A stretch of DNA of 64,000 nucleotides from Streptomyces sp. CA-278952 (GTDB lineage: Bacteria; Actinomycetota; Actinomycetes; Streptomycetales; Streptomycetaceae), in NCBI RefSeq assembly GCF_028747205.1, contig NZ_CP112880.1, forward strand, positions 1,178,001-1,242,000, written 5' to 3'. Under the pieces are notes generated by a model that was not told the origin of the DNA, did not search any database, and saw only the letters and a list, made by a program, of their open reading frames with translations. Positions 44,235-52,676 of the stretch are shown here, piece by piece. The position numbers and the translations under genes were made by a program. The number at the start of each line of letters is the position of its first letter. Within the stretch, counting starts at the first letter, position 1.

Positions 44235-44990
44235 TCACATGATCGAGACCCCGCTGTCGATGCTGACCACCTGTCCGGTCATGCAGTCCTGGTCGAGGAA
44301 GAGGGAGACGCCGCGGGCGACCTCCTCGACCGTGACGAACCGCGGGACCGGCGCCTTGCGCGCCATGTCCGACACGACGCTCTCCGGCAGCTGATCGGTC
44401 ATGCCGGTGATCATGAACCCGGGTGACAGGGCGTTCACCGTGACCCCGCGCCGGCCGCACTCCGCCGCCAGCGCACGGGTCATCCCCATGACACCCGCCT
44501 TGGAGGCGGAGTACGCGGTCTGCCCCGCCGTGGCGATGAAGCCCGACGGCGAGACCACGTTGACGATCCGGCCCCAGCGCCGCCGCAGCATGTACGGCAG
44601 CGCCACCCGGCTGGTGTGGAACGATCCCAGCAGGTTGGTACGGATGACCTCGTGCCAGTCGTCCGGGGACTGCATCGCCATCAGGGCGTCCTTGCGGACG
44701 GCTCCGTTGTTGACCACCACGTCGATGGGGCCGAGCGCCTCCTCGACCTCGCGGTAGAGCCGCTGGGTCTCCTCCCAGGAGCCGACGTCCGCGCCGACGA
44801 CGACCGAGCCGTTGGTCAGCTTCTCGCTCACCGCGCGGGCCTGGTCGGCCGAGCTGCGGTAGTGGACGGCCACCCGGCAGCCCAGCGCGTCCAGTTCGAC
44901 CGCCAGCGCCTGCCCGAGGCCGCCCGAGGCGCCGGTGACCAGAGCCACCGGCGCCTCGGGCCGCTTGCCCGCTTCCTTTCCTCCGCTCAC
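44235..44990 (-). CDS. 3-oxoacyl-ACP reductase (FabG family)
   Basis: 251 aa from GTG 44990 (GTGA overlap with KSIII stop). SDR with LVTGASGGLGQ, NNGAVRKD in place of NNAG, Ser in VVSPSG and YSASK catalytic pair. It reduces the beta-keto group formed by KSIII/KS with NADPH. Transcribed ACP-KSIII-FabG, this three-gene unit is a small dedicated fatty-acyl/polyketide module like redP-redQ neighbours in prodiginine clusters. Confidence 0.9.
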   Translation of the reverse strand: MSGGKEAGKRPEAPVALVTGASGGLGQALAVELDALGCRVAVHYRSSADQARAVSEKLTNGSVVVGADVGSWEETQRLYREVEEALGPIDVVVNNGAVRKDALMAMQSPDDWHEVIRTNLLGSFHTSRVALPYMLRRRWGRIVNVVSPSGFIATAGQTAYSASKAGVMGMTRALAAECGRRGVTVNALSPGFMITGMTDQLPESVVSDMARKAPVPRFVTVEEVARGVSLFLDQDCMTGQVVSIDSGVSIM

Positions 44991-45970
44991 GCGGTGCCTC
45001 CCCAGCGCATCAGGACCGAACCCCAGGTCATGCCCGCCCCGAACCCGGCGAGCAGCACCAGCTCCCCGGCCTTGATCCGGTCCGCGTCCAGCGCCTCGGT
45101 GAGCGCCAGCGGGACAGAGGCCGACGCGGTGTTGCCGTACCGGTCCAGATTGGTGATCAGGGACTCCGGGCGCAGACCCGAGTGCTGCATCACGGAGTTG
45201 ATGATGCGGATGTTCGCCTGGTGCGGGATGACGTGGTCCACCTCCGCCGGAGATATCTTGGCCCTCTCCAGCGTCTCGCGCACCGTCCGCACCGTGAAAC
45301 GAACGGCGTTGAGGTAGATCTCGTTTCCCTTGATCTGCGCGAAATGGAGCCCCTGCGCGACCGTTTCCGGTGTCGTGGGCATCCGACTTCCGCCCGCTTG
45401 GACCTTCAGTGCATCTGCACATGATCCATCCGCGCCCAGGTTCCAGGCCAGAACGGGATCTTCCGGACCTGGTACGAGAACCACCGCGGCCGCGCCGTCG
45501 CCGACGAGGATGGAGAGGTCCCGGTCGGCGGGATCGACGGTCAAGGTGTGGGTGTCCGAGCCGACGAGGAGGATCGGACGGCGGTCCATGCGCAGGATGC
45601 CCATGGCCGCGACCAGCCCGTAGACGAAGCCCGCGCACTCGGAGTTGACGTCCATCGCCCCGCCGCCGATGCCCAGTGCGTGGTGGACGAAGGCGGAGGT
45701 GGCCGGGGACGGCTGCTCGGGTGTGGCCGTGGCCACGATCAGATGGGCGATGTCGGCACCGGTCAGCCCCGCCCTGGCGAGTGCGGCGCGGCCCGCGTCG
45801 ATGGCCAGGGACGCGGTGGTCTGCCCCGGGTCCACCGCCCGCCGCTCATGGATGCCGCAACGGCTGACGACCCAGTGCTCGTCGACCCCGAAGCGCTCGG
45901 CCAGTTCGGTGCTGGTGATGACCCGCTCGGGCAGGGCCTTGCCCCACCCGGCGACGGCGAATCCACTCAT
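44987..45970 (-). CDS. beta-ketoacyl-ACP synthase III (KAS III)
   Basis: A 327-aa FabH family enzyme with the Cys-His-Asn triad: Cys112 (VNSECAGFVYGL), His in VIPHQANIRI and Asn in LDRYGNTASASVP. It initiates chains by condensing an acyl-CoA with malonyl-ACP. Similar in role to RedP. It follows the ACP gene by 9 bp. The priming acyl group (acetyl, branched, or an aromatic starter) cannot be read from sequence. Confidence 0.92.
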   Translation of the reverse strand: MSGFAVAGWGKALPERVITSTELAERFGVDEHWVVSRCGIHERRAVDPGQTTASLAIDAGRAALARAGLTGADIAHLIVATATPEQPSPATSAFVHHALGIGGGAMDVNSECAGFVYGLVAAMGILRMDRRPILLVGSDTHTLTVDPADRDLSILVGDGAAAVVLVPGPEDPVLAWNLGADGSCADALKVQAGGSRMPTTPETVAQGLHFAQIKGNEIYLNAVRFTVRTVRETLERAKISPAEVDHVIPHQANIRIINSVMQHSGLRPESLITNLDRYGNTASASVPLALTEALDADRIKAGELVLLAGFGAGMTWGSVLMRWGGTA

Positions 45971-45979
45971 GGGCCCGCC

Positions 45980-46240
45980 TCAGGCCTCGGCCGGCTGCGG
46001 CGCCAGATCGACCAGCTTCGCGTACACGTCCCGCATGGTCGTGCTGTCGTCCAGGTCCGCGAAGAGGGACTCGTCGGCAGGGATGTCCGGGTGCTCGTTC
46101 TGGAAGTTGTAGAGCCACTCCATGAGGTCCAGCGAGTCCACACCCGGGGTGTGCCGGATCGGCGCGTCGGGCGTCACTTCGGGGGCTCCGGAGACGGCGG
46201 CGAGCTGCTCCGAGAGAACCTCGACAGTCGGCAGTGCCAT
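45980..46240 (-). CDS. acyl carrier protein
   Basis: 86 aa from ATG 46240 (GAGAGGAAC upstream). The phosphopantetheine Ser is in TPGVDSLDLMEWLYNFQ, which deviates from the common DSL(E/D)-V/T pattern by its bulky aromatics. It is acidic as expected. It carries the growing chain for KSIII, FabG and probably the KS/MaoC pair. The gene is divergent from the methyltransferase across 204 bp, which must contain both promoters. Confidence 0.88.
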   Translation of the reverse strand: MALPTVEVLSEQLAAVSGAPEVTPDAPIRHTPGVDSLDLMEWLYNFQNEHPDIPADESLFADLDDSTTMRDVYAKLVDLAPQPAEA

Positions 46241-46444
46241 GATTGTTCCTCTCTCAACGCGACGTACGGTCGTGTCGGCATGCAAGCCCCTCCTCGCAAC
46301 CGAGCCGCAACAGAGCGGTCACACGCCGCTGTTGCGGACGGATTGCACAGGTCCGCTTGGCTCCCTCTCAGCACGGTTCAGGACCGGACAGCCGTACGGC
46401 GCGCTCTGCGCCCGGTCGGCAGAAGCTGCGAGGAGAGGGCGAGG

Positions 46445-47329
46445 ATGGCGACGAGTGCCTCCTACACCGCGGAGCCGGAGGTGGACGCAGTCCGCCACCA
46501 CTACGAGGTGGGAAACGAGTTCTACCAGCTGCTGCTGGGACCCAGCATGATGTACAGCGGCGGCTACTGGCAGGAGGACGAGGGCCTCACCGAGGCCCTG
46601 GACATCGCGCAGGAGCGCAAACTCGACGCGTTCGCCGAGCTTGCGGACGCGGCGGGCAAGGGCCGGGTGCTGGACATCGGCTGCGGCTGGGGCACCCTGA
46701 TGGACCGGCTGACGCGGAAGCACGGCGTGCGCGAGGCGGTCGGCCTGACGCTGAGCCGCACCCAGGCCGAGTTCATCGCGGGCCTGGACAACCCGGCCCT
46801 CACCACCCGGGTGGAGAGCTGGTCGGAGCACAGCGACCCGGGGGCCTACGACGCCGCGTTCTGCGTCAACGCACTGGAGCACTTCGTACCCTCCAGCCTG
46901 TCACCGAAGGAGCGCACCCAGCGCTACAGGTTCTTCTTCCGGCAGGTGCACGAAGCGCTGGTGCCGGACGGCCGGTTCGTCCTGCACACGATGACCGCCG
47001 AGGCCCAGCCGATCGGCCGGAGGATCCTGGCGGACCTGAAGTTCCTCCAGCGTTCCGAGTTCGCCGGAATGCACATCCCGCACCTGCACGAGCTGGCGGC
47101 CGCCGCCGAGGGCCTGTTCGAGGTGGTGGAGCTGGTCAACGAGCGTGAGGCGTTCGCCCGGGCCTGCCGCGCCTGGCTGGTGCTGCTCGCCGAGCGGCGC
47201 GAGGAGGCCGTGGCGCTGGAGAGCGAGGAGGTGGTGGCCCGCTTCGAGCGCTACCTGGACATCTTCGCGTACACGCTGGAGGACCGCTTCTTCAACAACT
47301 TCCGGATGACGCTGGCCCGCAAGGGGTGA
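46445..47329 (+). CDS. SAM-dependent methyltransferase of the cyclopropane fatty acid synthase family
   Basis: 294 aa from ATG 46445 (GGAGAGGGCGAGG upstream). CFA/mycolic-acid-type methyltransferase: HHYEVGNEFYQLLLGPSMMYSGGYW split across the N-terminal landmark, SAM motif VLDIGCGWGTLMDRL, and ALEHFVPS. Such enzymes methylate or cyclopropanate olefinic carbons; some secondary-metabolite members do C-methylation. It is the first gene of the rightward unit. The residues that bind bicarbonate in true CFA synthases were not checked. Confidence 0.87.
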   Translation: MATSASYTAEPEVDAVRHHYEVGNEFYQLLLGPSMMYSGGYWQEDEGLTEALDIAQERKLDAFAELADAAGKGRVLDIGCGWGTLMDRLTRKHGVREAVGLTLSRTQAEFIAGLDNPALTTRVESWSEHSDPGAYDAAFCVNALEHFVPSSLSPKERTQRYRFFFRQVHEALVPDGRFVLHTMTAEAQPIGRRILADLKFLQRSEFAGMHIPHLHELAAAAEGLFEVVELVNEREAFARACRAWLVLLAERREEAVALESEEVVARFERYLDIFAYTLEDRFFNNFRMTLARKG

Positions 47330-47334
47330 CCGGG

Positions 47335-48846
47335 ATGGCTCAGGCACCCTTGGACCCGGCCCGCGATCTGCGGGTGGCGGTGATCGGCAGCGGATTCTCC
47401 GGGCTCGGCACCGCGATCCGGCTCATGCAACAGGGCATCGACGACTTCCTGGTCTTCGAGAGGGCCGACGAGGTCGGCGGCACCTGGCGCGACAACACCT
47501 ACCCGGGCTGCGCCTGTGACGTGATGTCGCACCTGTACTCGTTCTCGTTCGCACCGAACCCGAACTGGAAAAGCACCTTCGGCAAGCAGGGGGAGCTCTT
47601 CGACTATCTGCGTGACTGCGCCGACCGGTTCGGGGTGCGCTCGCGCATCCGCTTCCGACACGAGCTGACCGAGGCACGCTGGGACGACCTGCGCAAGCGG
47701 TGGCTGATCTCCACCACGGGCGGCGACTACACCGCCCGGGTCCTGGTCACGGGCACCGGCTACCTCAGCGAGCCGGCCATCCCCGGCATCCCCGGTCTCT
47801 CCGGGTTCCGGGGCGAGGTCTTCCACTCCTCCCGGTGGCGCCACGACCTGGACCTCACCGGCCGCCGGGTCGCCGTCATCGGCACCGGGGCGTCCGCCAT
47901 CCAGTTCGTCCCCGCCATCCAGCCGGAGGTCGGGCAGCTCGACCTCTACCAGCGCACCCCGCCCTGGATCGGCCCGAAGAACGACAAGGCCAACAGCGCC
48001 CTCCAGACGAAACTGCTGTCCTCCGCCCCCGGCTACCAGCGCTTCCGCCGGAACTTCAACATGTGGGGCCGGGAGATCCTGGCGTTCGTGATGGCGCGCC
48101 CGGCCGTCGCCGGGAAGATGCAGAAGATGGCGTCCGACCACCTCAGGAAGAGCGTGCCGGACGCGGCACTCCGGGCCCGGCTCACCCCGGACTACGTGAT
48201 GGCCTGCAAACGGCTGCTCTTCTCGAACACGTACTATCCCGCGATCCAGCAGCCCAACGTCGAGCTGGTCACCGACGCCATCTCCAAGGTCACCGCGGAC
48301 GCGGTGGTCACGGCCGACGGCCGGGAGCGCCCGGTGGACACCATCGTGCTCGGAACGGGATTCGAGGCGGTACGCCGCCCGATCGCGGAACGCGTCCTCG
48401 GCCGGAACGGCACCAGCCTCAAGGACGCCTGGAGCGAGGGCATGAGCGCGCTGCGCGGCACCGGCGTCGCCGGATTCCCGAACCTGTTCATGCTCCTCGG
48501 GCCGAACACCACCCTCGGCCACTCCTCCCAGGTGATCATGATCGAGGCGCAGATCAGCTACCTCCTGGACGCCCTGCGAACGATGGACAAGCGCGGTCTG
48601 GCCGGCGTGGAGGTGCTGCCCGAAGCCCAGCGCGCCTACAACCAGAAGCTCGACCAGTGGCTGGACGGCACCGTGTGGAACGCCGGCAACTGCCGCAGTT
48701 GGTATCTCGACGAGCACGGCCGCAACCCGTCCATCTGGCCGACCTACACCTGGCGCTTCCGGCGGGCCACCAGCCGGTTCGACCCCGCCGAGCACCTGCT
48801 GAGCACCAGCGAGGACCTACGGGCGCCCGTGCCCACCGCTTCCTGA
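47335..48846 (+). CDS. flavin-containing monooxygenase (Baeyer-Villiger type)
   Basis: 503 aa. FAD Rossmann VAVIGSGFSGLG, the BVMO/FMO fingerprint FRGEVFHSSRW, and the NADPH Rossmann VAVIGTGASAIQF. DEVGGTWRDNTYPGCACDV is also standard for BVMOs. It oxygenates a ketone, amine or other soft nucleophile with O2 and NADPH. The start is ATG 47335 (AAGGGG upstream); GTG 47326, overlapping the methyltransferase stop, is the alternative. It presumably tailors the cluster product. Confidence 0.9.
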   Translation: MAQAPLDPARDLRVAVIGSGFSGLGTAIRLMQQGIDDFLVFERADEVGGTWRDNTYPGCACDVMSHLYSFSFAPNPNWKSTFGKQGELFDYLRDCADRFGVRSRIRFRHELTEARWDDLRKRWLISTTGGDYTARVLVTGTGYLSEPAIPGIPGLSGFRGEVFHSSRWRHDLDLTGRRVAVIGTGASAIQFVPAIQPEVGQLDLYQRTPPWIGPKNDKANSALQTKLLSSAPGYQRFRRNFNMWGREILAFVMARPAVAGKMQKMASDHLRKSVPDAALRARLTPDYVMACKRLLFSNTYYPAIQQPNVELVTDAISKVTADAVVTADGRERPVDTIVLGTGFEAVRRPIAERVLGRNGTSLKDAWSEGMSALRGTGVAGFPNLFMLLGPNTTLGHSSQVIMIEAQISYLLDALRTMDKRGLAGVEVLPEAQRAYNQKLDQWLDGTVWNAGNCRSWYLDEHGRNPSIWPTYTWRFRRATSRFDPAEHLLSTSEDLRAPVPTAS

Positions 48847-48886
48847 ACGCCGTACGCGTGACCGACAAGACATGGAGCCCCTCCCC

Positions 48887-50395
48887 GTGAATCTGCACAC
48901 CCCTTCCCGAAGAGCAGTGCTCGGCACAGTCGGCGCCGCCGCCACGGTGATCGGCTGGAACGCCACCACCGGCAGCTGGGCCTGGGCCGCCGACCCGGAT
49001 CGCCGACCCGGCGACCGCATCGTGTCCGTACCGCGGCTGGACGGCACACTCACCACGGATGCCGGCCAGTTCGGCTCCTACAGCCACGACTTCGGGCGGC
49101 TGGTCAACGGCACCGTGCCCTGGGCCGTCCTCACGCCGGGCTCGGTCCAGGACATCGCCGAAATGATCCGCTACGCGCGGTCCAACCGGCTGAAGCTGGC
49201 GGTCAACGGCCGCAGCGGCACCGGCGGCGACCTGGAGTCCCACTCCTGCTACGGCCAGGCCGCCGTGCCCGGCGGCATCGCGGTCAACGCCCGCGGGATG
49301 GCGCGCATCCTCTCCACCGGCGGCGACTCCATCACCGTGGAAGCGGGGGCGACCTGGGCGGAGATCACCGACCACCTGCTGCCCCGCGGCCGCACCCTGC
49401 CCGCCCTGCCGGACTACCTGCCGCTCTCGGTGGGCGGCACGATCAGTGTCGGGGGCATCGGCCTGACCATGGGCTCCGAAGGTCTCATCGCGGACACCGT
49501 GACCTCGATGACCGTGGTGACCGGCACCGGTGAGGTCGTCACCACCTCGAAGACCCGGCGTTCCGACCTGTTCCACACCGCGCTGGCCGGGGGCGGCCAG
49601 GTCGGCGTCATCGTCAGCGTGACACTGCGGACCGTGCCGGCCGCCGAGCGGGCCACCGTCTTCAGCCTGTTCTACGGCGACGTCACGGCCTTCATGGAGG
49701 ACTCGGAGATCCTGCTCGCCGACCGCCGCTTCCAGATGCAGGGCGGCGAGATGGTCCGCAAGCCGGACGGCTCCGGCTGGCGCTACAAGATCGAGGCGGT
49801 CGCCACGTACTCCGGCGGTCGCGTCCCCGACCGGGCGAGACTGCTGTCGGGCCTGAAGGACCTGCGCGCCGAGGCACACATCGAGGACTACGCGCTGCGC
49901 GACTACCTCTTCCGGCTGGACGGCTACGAGGCCTTCCTCAAGGAGGGCGGGCACTGGTTCGAGGCCAAGCCGTGGCTGAGCCTCTTCCTGCCGCGCTACT
50001 CGGCCGCCCGTTTCCTGCGCCTGGTGGAGAGCCAGCTCACCACGGAGGGGCTGGGCGCCGGGGTGATGCTCACCTACCCGTACCCGACGTCCAAAATCAC
50101 CGCGCCCATGGCGGTCCAGCCGAGGGACAGGACCGGGTACCTCTTCGACCTGCTGCGCTTCCCGAACCCGGGAACCAGCGACGCCGAGATCGCGCGGATG
50201 GTCAAGCAGAACCGCTGGCTGTACGACCGTGCCGTGGAGCTGGGCGCCAAACGCTACCTCGTCGGGGCGGTGCCGGACCTGACCGCCTCGGACTGGCGGC
50301 GCCACTTCGGCAGCAGCTACGGGGCGCTGTGCGACGCCAAGCGCAGGTTCGACCCCGGCAACGTCCTCACCCCCGGTCAGGGCTTCTTCGGCTGA
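48887..50395 (+). CDS. Tat-exported FAD-binding oxidase (PCMH/BBE-like)
   Basis: 502 aa from GTG 48887 (GGAG at good spacing; ATG 48872 is also in frame). A twin-arginine signal (SRRAVLGTVGAAATVIG) is followed by a PCMH FAD domain (FGSYSHDFGRLVNG, VNGRSGTGGDLESHSC, PLSVGGTISVGGIGLTMGSEG) and a cytokinin-dehydrogenase-like substrate domain, ending RRFDPGNVLTPGQGFFG. The usual bicovalent His-Cys pair is not clearly visible. Export implies that a final oxidation takes place outside the cell, which is unusual for a biosynthetic step and may serve self-protection. Confidence 0.88.
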   Translation: MNLHTPSRRAVLGTVGAAATVIGWNATTGSWAWAADPDRRPGDRIVSVPRLDGTLTTDAGQFGSYSHDFGRLVNGTVPWAVLTPGSVQDIAEMIRYARSNRLKLAVNGRSGTGGDLESHSCYGQAAVPGGIAVNARGMARILSTGGDSITVEAGATWAEITDHLLPRGRTLPALPDYLPLSVGGTISVGGIGLTMGSEGLIADTVTSMTVVTGTGEVVTTSKTRRSDLFHTALAGGGQVGVIVSVTLRTVPAAERATVFSLFYGDVTAFMEDSEILLADRRFQMQGGEMVRKPDGSGWRYKIEAVATYSGGRVPDRARLLSGLKDLRAEAHIEDYALRDYLFRLDGYEAFLKEGGHWFEAKPWLSLFLPRYSAARFLRLVESQLTTEGLGAGVMLTYPYPTSKITAPMAVQPRDRTGYLFDLLRFPNPGTSDAEIARMVKQNRWLYDRAVELGAKRYLVGAVPDLTASDWRRHFGSSYGALCDAKRRFDPGNVLTPGQGFFG

Positions 50396-50408
50396 CCGAG
50401 CAGAGCCC

Positions 50409-50434
50409 GGGGCCGCTCCCGCGGGAGCGGCCCC
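50409..50434. terminator. 12-bp-stem hairpin between the FAD oxidase and SRPBCC genes
   Basis: Arms GGGGCCGCTCCC (50409-50420) and GGGAGCGGCCCC (50423-50434) begin 14 bp past the stop. It probably reduces read-through into the next three genes. Confidence 0.6.
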
Positions 50435-50462
50435 TCCCATTCATCCCGCAGGAGGAGGAGCA

Positions 50463-50975
50463 GTGAAGAAGTACGAGCTCGTCGACGAGGCCTTGCTCGC
50501 CGCCGGTCCTGACGCCGTCTGGGAGGCCCTCCTGGGCGAACTCACGGGCGAGGCGCGATGGTGGGTGCCCGACAACACCTTCGAACCGGTGGACGGCGCC
50601 CCCGACCGGGTCGGCGCGCTGACCCGGATCACCGTCCACACCAAGGGCGTCGACAAGGGCGGCAAGAAGCTCCGGTTCACCGCGCGCACCACCCTCGTGC
50701 AACGGGCGGAGCGGCTGGCGTTGGAGTACGTGGACGGGGCGTTCCGCGGCACCGCGGAGTTCGGACTCACCCCGCTGGAGGACGGCGGCACCCGGCTCGC
50801 GATGTCCTTCCGCGCCAGCCCGCAGGGCCAACTCGCTCTCCTCGCCCACGTGGTGGACGTCGCGGCGATGCACACCCGCGCCACCCGTGCGGCGTTCGGC
50901 AGGCTCAACCAGCTGCTCGCCACCGCCCCGGCCGCCGCTCCGGCCGCCGCTCCGGCCGCCGGGGGGACACGGTGA
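50463..50975 (+). CDS. SRPBCC-superfamily protein
   Basis: 170 aa, a START/polyketide-cyclase-like helix-grip fold (YELVDEALLAAGPDAVWEALLGEL, then RTTLVQRAERLALEYVDGAFRGTAEFGLTPLEDGGTRLAMSFRA in the sheet region). The C-terminus is an Ala/Pro repeat. GGAGGAGGAG precedes the ATG. These proteins bind hydrophobic ligands and some guide cyclisation or condensation in polyketide pathways. No catalytic residue can be named. It is translationally coupled to the next hydrolase by GTGA. Confidence 0.8.
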   Translation: MKKYELVDEALLAAGPDAVWEALLGELTGEARWWVPDNTFEPVDGAPDRVGALTRITVHTKGVDKGGKKLRFTARTTLVQRAERLALEYVDGAFRGTAEFGLTPLEDGGTRLAMSFRASPQGQLALLAHVVDVAAMHTRATRAAFGRLNQLLATAPAAAPAAAPAAGGTR

Positions 50976-51853
50976 CGGCGCCCGCCGCCGGTGAGGTCTT
51001 CCTCGCCACCGAGGACGGCGGGCGGCTCGCGCTCTCCGTACTGCCCCCGCTGGAGCACGGCGGCGAGCAGCTGCCCGCGGTCGTGCTGACGCATGGCTGG
51101 GGTGGCAGCCGCCGGGTCTGGAGCCCGGTCACGGACCGGCTGCTGCGGCGTGGCTTCCCGGTCGTCGTCCACGATCTGCGCGGTCACGGTGGCTCGACCG
51201 CGGGCTCCTTCGGTATCAGCGCCGAGGCGATGACCGCCGACCTGGCGAGGGTCGTCGACTACGCCGGTGGTGCGCCGATCATCGTCGGCCACTCCGGGGG
51301 CGGGTTCGCGGCGCTGTCGTTGGCGGCCGCCTCCGGGCCGGGCGCCGGCCCGGTGGGGCTGGTGCTGGTCGCCTCGGCCGCGCACGGCCAGGACACGCCG
51401 GAGAAGGAAGCCTCGATGATGGAGGCCCCGCTGTTCTCCTGGGCGCTGCGGCGGCCCGCGCTCGGGCGGCTCCTGCTCGGCCGGATGACGGGTACGGCAC
51501 TGGACCCACGACTCCGCGAGGTGAACCGCCAGGTGTTCGCCGGGACCCCGCCGCCGGTGCGCGCCGCCTGCTTCCGGTCGTCCCGGGGCATGGACCTACG
51601 GGCGGCACTGGCCTCCGTCCGGGTCCCGGCCGCCGTGCTGGCCGGAGAGAAGGACCAGGTCATCCGGCCCGAGCTGGGCCGGGAGCTGGCGTCGGCGCTG
51701 CCGGACGCCACGTTCACTCCCCTGCCCGGCGCCGGACACGTTCTGCCGCTGGAACGTCCGGACGAGGTGGTCGCGGCGGTCCTCCGAGTCAGCGGCGAGG
51801 CCACCGGACAGCCCGTGAGCGGCGGGGCCGTGAAGCGGGCGGGGTCCCGGTGA
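50972..51853 (+). CDS. alpha/beta-fold hydrolase
   Basis: 293 aa from GTG 50972. Features: VLTHGWGGSRRVW (oxyanion), nucleophile in IVGHSGGGFAALSL, Asp in LAGEKDQVIRP and His in PGAGHVLPLERP. A typical esterase/lipase-like enzyme, cytoplasmic. It may be a thioesterase or lactonase acting on the cluster product. It is separate in sequence from the hydrolase at 31679. Confidence 0.85.
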   Translation: MTAPAAGEVFLATEDGGRLALSVLPPLEHGGEQLPAVVLTHGWGGSRRVWSPVTDRLLRRGFPVVVHDLRGHGGSTAGSFGISAEAMTADLARVVDYAGGAPIIVGHSGGGFAALSLAAASGPGAGPVGLVLVASAAHGQDTPEKEASMMEAPLFSWALRRPALGRLLLGRMTGTALDPRLREVNRQVFAGTPPPVRAACFRSSRGMDLRAALASVRVPAAVLAGEKDQVIRPELGRELASALPDATFTPLPGAGHVLPLERPDEVVAAVLRVSGEATGQPVSGGAVKRAGSR

Positions 51854-51908
51854 CCGGTGCCGCAGACCGCCCGGGCTGCCTCGGGGCGCTCCGGGCGGAT
51901 CTCCGGCC

Positions 51909-52676
51909 GTGATCGAACGGGTCGTCCCGGAAGGGGTCGCGGGGGCGGAGACGTTCGACGACGTGCTGCCCCGCCTGCCCGACCCCCGGGAGCTGGCGTT
52001 GCTGCGCGGACGGCCCGAGGCGGCCGTCCGCCGGTTCGCCGCCGCGCGATCCTGCGCCCACCACTGCCTGGACCAGCTCTCCGAGCCGTACGGCCCGTTG
52101 TTGCGCACGGTGGAAGGCGGCCCGGCATGGCCGTCCGGTGTCGTCGGGAGCATCACGCACTGTGCCGGCTACCGGGGTGCGGTGGCGGCGCGCACCGAGG
52201 TGTGGGCGGCGCTCGGCGTGGACGCCGAACAGGCCCTGCCTCTGCCTCCCGGCGTGCTGGACCTCGTGGCGACGGGGCCGGAACGGCGCGGAGTGGCGGA
52301 GCTGTCCCGTATCCATCCCGGCGTTCCTTGGGACCGGCTGCTGTTCAGCGCGAAGGAGTCGGTCTACAAGGCCTGGCATCCGGCAACGGGCCGCTGGATC
52401 GGGACCCGCGCCATCGAGGTGGCGTTCACCGCCGACGGCCTGTTCACGGCCTCGGTACGTCCGGAGCGCACGCAGCCGCCCCCGGCGCGCCGGCGCCCCC
52501 TCGTCGCGCGGGCGACCACCGCCTCAGGCGGCGTGCCGCCTCCGGCGAGAGGCGCGTACCCGTACACCGGCCGCTGGTATGTCGGGGACGGACTGCTGCT
52601 CACAGCCGTGGCCGTACCGGGCGCCGGGACTCGGAGTCCGGGGCCGCCCCGGCCGGCGGTGCGCCTCAGCGTCTGA
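51909..52676 (+). CDS. Sfp-type 4'-phosphopantetheinyl transferase
   Basis: 255 aa from GTG 51909. Motifs of the Sfp/EntD family: GVVGSITHCAGYRGAVAA, then LGVDAEQ (metal-binding Asp) and the FSAKESVYKAWHP helix. It transfers phosphopantetheine from CoA to the serine of the two carrier proteins. It includes an insertion rich in Pro/Arg in the last 60 residues. Its 3' end overlaps the convergent AraC gene by 11 bp. Presence in the cluster supports dedicated carrier-protein activation. Confidence 0.9.
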   Translation: MIERVVPEGVAGAETFDDVLPRLPDPRELALLRGRPEAAVRRFAAARSCAHHCLDQLSEPYGPLLRTVEGGPAWPSGVVGSITHCAGYRGAVAARTEVWAALGVDAEQALPLPPGVLDLVATGPERRGVAELSRIHPGVPWDRLLFSAKESVYKAWHPATGRWIGTRAIEVAFTADGLFTASVRPERTQPPPARRRPLVARATTASGGVPPPARGAYPYTGRWYVGDGLLLTAVAVPGAGTRSPGPPRPAVRLSV

